From Rotaria sp. Silwood1 (taxonomy: Eukaryota > Rotifera > Eurotatoria > Philodinida > Philodinidae): a stretch of DNA of 64,000 bases. The translations under genes and the position numbers were made by a program. The stretch is from positions 62,001 to 126,000 of the forward strand of contig CAJNOP010000281.1 of assembly GCA_905250075.1 (NCBI GenBank), given 5' to 3'. Under the pieces are notes generated by a model. That model was not told the DNA's origin, did no database searches, and saw nothing but the letters and a program-made list of their open reading frames with translations. Positions 58,627 through 64,000 of this stretch are shown piece by piece (position 1 is the first letter of the stretch; each line of letters opens with the position of its first letter).

Positions 58627-59350
58627 AACATCAAGATAATACATATGAATGCCCATTAAATTTCGATAAAACATTTGCTATTGACAATGAGATTGGTTGG
58701 AAAAAACGATGAATCAAAGAATCGATTTCTTCCACCATTATGAAGTCGAAAAATTGTCTTAATAAGATTCATAGACAATCGCTCCCTCTACTGAATGAAT
58801 GCATCTACATTAATAAAAAGAAGCATAGAAAAAAAAAAGAAAAAGAAATTTATATAGAACAATCCATGCATTTTTTTACAAAATCTGAACAAGACAACTA
58901 GGGTTCGCGAAACAGCACCTCATTATTTTATATTGAGAATTTTGATATAAATAGTATAGTTATTAAAGCTACGTCTTAATCATATGCATGTGATTGTTTT
59001 GCGCACATGGTGATATATGTTTTTGCGTATTCGTATTGCACCTGTAAGAAGCATGTGACAGAACAAGTAATATAATGGTAAAATTTATTTCGCCTTAACA
59101 CGAACGATATATCAGCGATTTTATTAAATATTTTGAGTCTTTCCTATCGATATTTTTTCTTGAATAGCTTTATCCAAATTTTAAATAAGAGCAATAGATT
59201 TTGATTAATTATACGAAAAACACTATATATTCGTATAAAACATCTGAAGAAAAGAACTTCTATGATCAAAAGATTATATCTGTATTATTTTTCAAATAAT
59301 TATTATATGAATATTATAATTAATTAAAAATTATTGTTTTCATTCTAGTG
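58627..59350. repeat. Diverged segmental duplication, copy A
   Basis: Shares ordered blocks with 61073-61760: CATCAAGATAATRCATAT, GACAATGAGATTGGTTG/GACCATGAGATTGGTTG, GAATCAAAGAATC, AAAAGAAAAAGAAATTTAWA, and TTTTGCGCACATSGTGATA. A further partial copy of the CATCTGAAGAA block is at about 59240. It contains no coding frame. Confidence 0.65.
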
Positions 59351-61072
59351 TAATTTTTGAATAGCAATATAGAAAAATAAATAACAAAATATAAACAAGA
59401 GTAAAAGTATTCAATACACTAATATATTTAAACTTGGAAAAAATACACTAGCGATTGATGAAAAGAAAACGGAATAAAATATTTCGAAAACAATACGTAA
59501 GAAAGGAAGTGTGCATCCTGAAGAAAGATGTTTAAATAATATGACAAATCATAGGAAAAAAAATGTGCTGTTAATGAATATGATGACCCATATCAGAGAT
59601 CATGTTAGAATGTCGATATAAATGACAAGGATGCCTGATTTTTGAAATCGCAACACAAGAAAAATTTTAAGCAAATACATGAGCACAATGTAACCTCTAG
59701 GACACCATCAGTTTTGTTGACACTGAATAAACAAATACGACAAAAATTAAAAAAATGAATACAAAATAAAAATAAGAAACAACTTGACAAGTTAATAAAT
59801 GAGAAAAAAATCAACAAATAATACTATCAACTATTACAGGAGATACAACAAATGCTATAGATAAAACAAATGTTAAACTAATATTTGTTTAATTGTAAGT
59901 ATTATCCGAATTCATCAAAGTTCACCATAACCCCGAAATCAATCAATGTAGTTGATATAATTGCAAAAACTGAATACGTAATGATTTAAGCAGCATCAAT
60001 AATGGAAAGTCTAGGTATTTAGGGGATCAATGTGTTCATGAGATGATGGAAAGTATCTTTAGAAAAAAGGAAAACTTAAATACGAATGAGCGAAAACAAA
60101 GAAAAGAATTGAAAAACATGTACAGTAGTATACAATCATAATATCTGAAGACAAAGGAGAAAAACTAAACAACAATGATGCTTATGAAGAAGTAAAAGGA
60201 CCAACAAACATGATCTATACTAAAATAACAACGCTTAACAATAGATTACTTTAATCGAACCGAATTAATCAGAACACGAAAAATGAATTTTCATCAATCG
60301 ATGATCTTCCAAGAATAAAAGGATAACCTAAAGTACGTAAACAATATCATCCAATACGATTAACTTCTGTATAAGCTATACAATTCTCTCATCTACAACA
60401 AATGTTGGAGATCTTAATAAAATTAAAAGTAAAATTAGATTTATTTATGAATATGAACGAAATGATACCATTAACATTCTTGATACGACATTGAAAAAAA
60501 AACAATGCTAATAGGATACGTATCGAATGATATAGAAAACACGAAGTATTTAATAGGTTATTGAATTATTATTCAAATCAGGAACAATCTATTAAAATTG
60601 ATATTAGTAAAAGCATGGTATCCTTAAATAATTGAGAGAACAAATAAAAAAATTAGCCAACAAGATAATTTGAATAAATACAAAACAATTCTAATAAAGT
60701 TGAATTACTCAACACATGTGATTGATGAATATATTTTTTAAGAAGCCATAAATTTTATTGAAACTACAACATATACAATGAAAAAGAAAAGAAAAATGAT
60801 AAAATAAATGAAACAAAATACCAAATTACAGTGGCATTTGTACATGGAATAGAAGTACTAAAACAGAAATTGGAACAATCAGAAATTAAAATATCTTTCT
60901 CCTAGCCTGATAAGCTTCAAACAGCACTTACCAACCTAAGTGAAGAAAAATCTAGATCATATATTTATCAAGTAGTGTGCAGTGAGAAGCAATTTATAAA
61001 GAAAAAAAAAACTTGATTTAAATAAACGAATAACTATAAAGAACAACATTAAATCAAAGTCGAAGATTGCAC
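59351..61072. other. Very AT-rich DNA with weak coding-like texture
   Basis: Pieces such as LPRIKG..VRKQYHPIRLTSV and VFNRLLNYYSNQEQSIKID around 60300-60620 look like old coding sequence but are too broken to assign. Confidence 0.35.
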
Positions 61073-61760
61073 AAACCCATCAAGATAATGCATATCGATG
61101 CACACGTGATTTGGATGAAGCATGGCTAATTGACCATGAGATTGGTTGAGAAAAACGACGAATCAAAGAATCAATTTATTTCACCATTACCAAGCCGATA
61201 AATCGTCATGAAAGTATTGATACAAAATGACTCTCTCAACTCTATGAGATATCTATAATAATAAAAAGAAACATACAAATGAAAGGGAACAGGAATTTAT
61301 TCATCGTGGAAATGCAATATCTTGATATTTGAATGAAGAAAGAAAACAAATAATTCATATCTCCTACCACTCTCACCATCCTGCCGTTTGACTATCATAT
61401 GATTAATATAAAAAAAAAGAAAAAGAAATTTAAATAGAAAAATCTATACACTCCTATACAACATCTGAAGAAGACAATTTCATATGTCAGAACGTTACAT
61501 CAGTATTCTATTGAAATCATTTGTTTTTATTTAATTTTAATTGTTGAATAAAAATATCCAAAATATAAATATATACATAGATAGAAGACTAAAAACATGC
61601 AGTATATAAAGGTAAAATTTGCATTAAAAAAAACAACATATGTTTTGACATCATCCTCATGATTATTTTGCGCACATCGTGATACACATTTTCTATATTA
61701 GTATCGTATAGCTGTATAATTTCCAATTCAGAAAAACAAGTTACATATTAATATTATTCT
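61073..61760. repeat. Diverged segmental duplication, copy B
   Basis: Matches copy A in the same order, with an extra stretch of about 90 bp near 61310-61400 absent from copy A. The two copies lie about 2.4 kb apart in direct orientation. Identity looks moderate, so the event is old. Confidence 0.65.
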
Positions 61761-62148
61761 GATCATTTGTTGTGATACGGTTGAATGCATAAAGTAATAC
61801 ATATTTTTCAACGTACATATAAATAACATAGTGCTTTAGTTTGAAGCACACAACAACGCTGACACATTACAGTGATATTATCGTCCTGCTCAGTCAAGAT
61901 ACTCTACCAATTCAACGAGCAGATATATGTATTTACGAAACTGTAGTCTCTTAGGAAGATCTATTTAGTAACAAGTATAGAGAAGATTTTTCTGTCCTCA
62001 AGTAGTGGCAATAAGAATGTATAGTGTTATTTTTCTACCAGGACAGTTAACTTACTTTTGGTCAATACAAATTTAGAGAAATGAAGCTTTTGGATTCAAA
62101 TAGGAAGACTATATAGTATAAGGGTTTTGAGATTTATATTCATTTTTG
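61761..62148. other. AT-rich DNA, nothing recognised
   Basis: No coding, RNA or repeat signal that I can support. Confidence 0.4.
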
Positions 62149-62605
62149 TATATGGGTATGGCCAGCTAACTCTGCTACTGGAGTGAAATTCCGTAACGTT
62201 TTTCGCTTATTTTGTTTCCTCGATAAATATCAGGCAGTAGCAGATGAAGAGTTGCGAGACGTCTTAAATTAAAGAGAAAAGTCTTGTACATATTTTAAGA
62301 TATTTTTCGCTTTTGGAACATTTGTCGTTTCCAAGATATAACAAAAGAATTGAACACCACTTTTGAAGAAATAATAATTTTCAGAATTGAAAAGTAGTTA
62401 TCAGTTTTTTAATTATATCTTGGAAACGACAAACGTTCCAAAAGCGAAAAATATCTTAGAATATGTACAAGACTTTCCTCTTTAATTTAAGACGTCTCGC
62501 AACTCTTTACGTGCTACTGCCTGATATTTATCGAGGAAACAAAATAAGCGAAAAACGTTACGGAATTTCACTCCGGTAGCAGAGTTAGCTGGCCATACCC
62601 ATATA
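62149..62605. mobile_element. Foldback element with 193-bp inverted arms
   Basis: The left arm (62149-62341) and right arm (62413-62605) are near-identical reverse complements around a 71-bp loop; examples are TATGGGTATGGCCAGCTAAC with GTTAGCTGGCCATACCCATA, and GTCGTTTCCAAGATATAA with TTATATCTTGGAAACGAC. Only a few mismatches are visible (for example TACTGGAG versus CTCCGGTA), so the insertion is recent relative to its surroundings. TA flanks both ends, which fits a Tc1/mariner-type MITE. There are no coding frames. Confidence 0.88.
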
Positions 62606-63299
62606 AGGAACCGAAGAAGCAAAATTGAAGCAGCTAATCGTATACATGTACGTGGTTACGTGGAGAGTGACGAACTGGTCAAGAGTATTTATATTTTTTT
62701 TAGAATTAGTTTTTAAAGCGAAAATTATGGCTTTTTCGATGACCTACTTGTTATGAAAAAAAATACAATTAACGATAACTGAAAAATTGTCAGTTGATTT
62801 TCTTTCCTTTGGATTTCAAAACTGCGTGTTACAGATTTAGCATCAAAACTAAATCTATGAAAGTCATTTACAAAAGGCTTGCGTAGATTTTGTTTTGACA
62901 TCAAATCTGAAACAACCAGTTTTGAAAGGTAGAAGACAGAATTGACCTTTTTTTTTAATAATCAGTAGATTGCCATTTAACGAAAAATGATTTCTTTCCT
63001 TAAGAATCAATTTGAGAAAAGAAACATATTCTTAATCAACTCGTCACTCTTCACCTAATCAGATAATAAAGATACACCGAATTCTGCTTTAACTTTGCTT
63101 TTTCAGCAGTTTATATAAATAAACCATTCCGAATACCTCGTATTGCACCATCCAAAAACAGAGGGTACACCAATATCATATATATAAATTATGCTAAATA
63201 CCCCAGCATCTATTATACCCATTCAAAAAGCAGAAAATGCTGATCGGTTTACAATTACGTATCTTTACTGAATCCCAAAAAATTCTGAAAAGATTCCAA
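62606..63299. other. AT-rich DNA, nothing recognised
   Basis: No gene or repeat that I can support. Confidence 0.4.
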
Positions 63300-63840
63300 T
63301 TGAAAGAAACTTAAATGTCTTTATCATGAATATTTAAATTCGTGTTGAACTTAAATTGTAAGAAACTAAACTTCTTTCAACTCTAGATCAAATTCACGTA
63401 AATATAAAATAATTTAATTAGGTTTGAAAAAGATATAAATGTGTCAGGATTGATTTCCTTCGGTTCAAATACAATATAAAAGAAATTAAATCAGATTTAA
63501 ACCTATTTAAACTCGTCTGAATCAATTTAAATTCGATCTAGCTGTATTTAAATTCATTTAAATTCCGATTTAAAAGGATTCAAAGATGGTTCAAATAGGT
63601 CCATATGAAATATAAATGGATTAAATTTGATTTAAATCCGATTTAATAGCATCTCGATTGCTTAAAACACACAATATATATCGGATTTAAATGCACTTAA
63701 AAAGGATTTTAATGGAATGTAAATTCATTTAAATGAATTGGAATCCATTTGTATTCCTTTTGATTCAACTTACATATATACAGAGGTTTAAATCCTATTT
63801 GAGTGCCTTTCTATTGCATTTAAACCGTGAAGAGTGATGC
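63300..63840. repeat. TTTAAA/ATTTAAAT-rich short-word cluster
   Basis: The palindromic word TTTAAA and extensions (ATTTAAAT, GATTTAAATCC, CATTTAAAT) recur every 10-30 bp, often in contexts such as GATTTAAATCCGATTTAA and TTTAAATTCATTTAAATT. The density is well above the surrounding AT-rich DNA. No terminal inverted repeats were found. Confidence 0.6.
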
Positions 63841-63855
63841 CTTATATTCCCATCA

Positions 63856-63868
63856 ACACCCACACCCG
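63856..63868. repeat. Single telomere-like C-rich word
   Basis: AACACCCACACCC without a visible partner arm; possibly a degenerate or truncated module. Confidence 0.35.
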
Positions 63869-64000
63869 TAAAAGCTTCTATATTTTTGTTATGTTTCAAA
63901 GAGAATCCTGTGTTTTAGAAAAATTGATCCTATACAAAATCCTATATTTTCAAAATCTTCTGATTGCAGGTTAGTACTAAACAGACGTTAAGGAAATATT

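Overview
The window looks like AT-rich animal nuclear DNA, most likely from a bdelloid rotifer. The genes have many short introns with GT/AG borders. There are arrays of the hexamer TGTGGG/CCCACA, which is the telomeric repeat reported for Adineta vaga. The gene families also fit: F-box and leucine-rich-repeat proteins with one 84-nt exon per repeat, FG-GAP/VCBS repeat proteins, an intronless fungal-type MFS transporter, PLAC8 clusters, and a bdelloid-type protein with a DxE exonuclease-like motif. Species was not determined. There are two 100-N assembly gaps (46724-46823 and 57935-58034).

Layout. 0-5 kb is gene-dense: three tandem PLAC8 (cornifelin-like) genes on the + strand, then an IRF2BP-type zinc-finger gene on the - strand. 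5-8 kb is mostly empty with one decayed relic. 8.1-12.5 kb holds an intronless F-box exon followed by 13 modular LRR exons, possibly one gene. 12.5-16.9 kb is relic DNA with a broken B-box gene. 17-20.8 kb has an intronless MFS transporter and a three-exon SPRY-domain gene. 21-34 kb is accessory DNA: a decayed minisatellite, two gene relics, a mariner-like MITE, a glycine-N-acyltransferase pseudogene whose last intron carries a GGTACC-rich inverted-repeat element, and a GGCC-rich element with a 1,028-bp hAT-like element nested inside it. 34-39 kb is a very AT-rich tract of decayed coding sequence. 43.3-45.6 kb is an intact acyltransferase-3/NRF-6-like membrane protein gene. 46.6-48.1 kb is an FG-GAP fragment lying between two telomere-like arrays. 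48.7-53.1 kb is a dead non-LTR retrotransposon. 53-64 kb is relic and repeat DNA, including a diverged segmental duplication, a 193-bp-arm foldback element and a TTTAAA-rich tract.

The most unusual recurrent signal is a set of at least a dozen small modules spread from 7 kb to 48 kb. Each has a G-rich telomere-like arm (variants of TGTGGG), a short unrelated spacer, and then a C-rich arm (CCCACA). All two-armed copies have this head-to-head order and none has the reverse. That is the order expected if broken ends were capped with telomere repeats and then joined, although a foldback repeat family is a good alternative. Both assembly gaps fall at such arrays.

The genes show no operon-like or pathway relationship to one another. 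Intact genes sit in compact islands separated by repeat-rich, decaying DNA.
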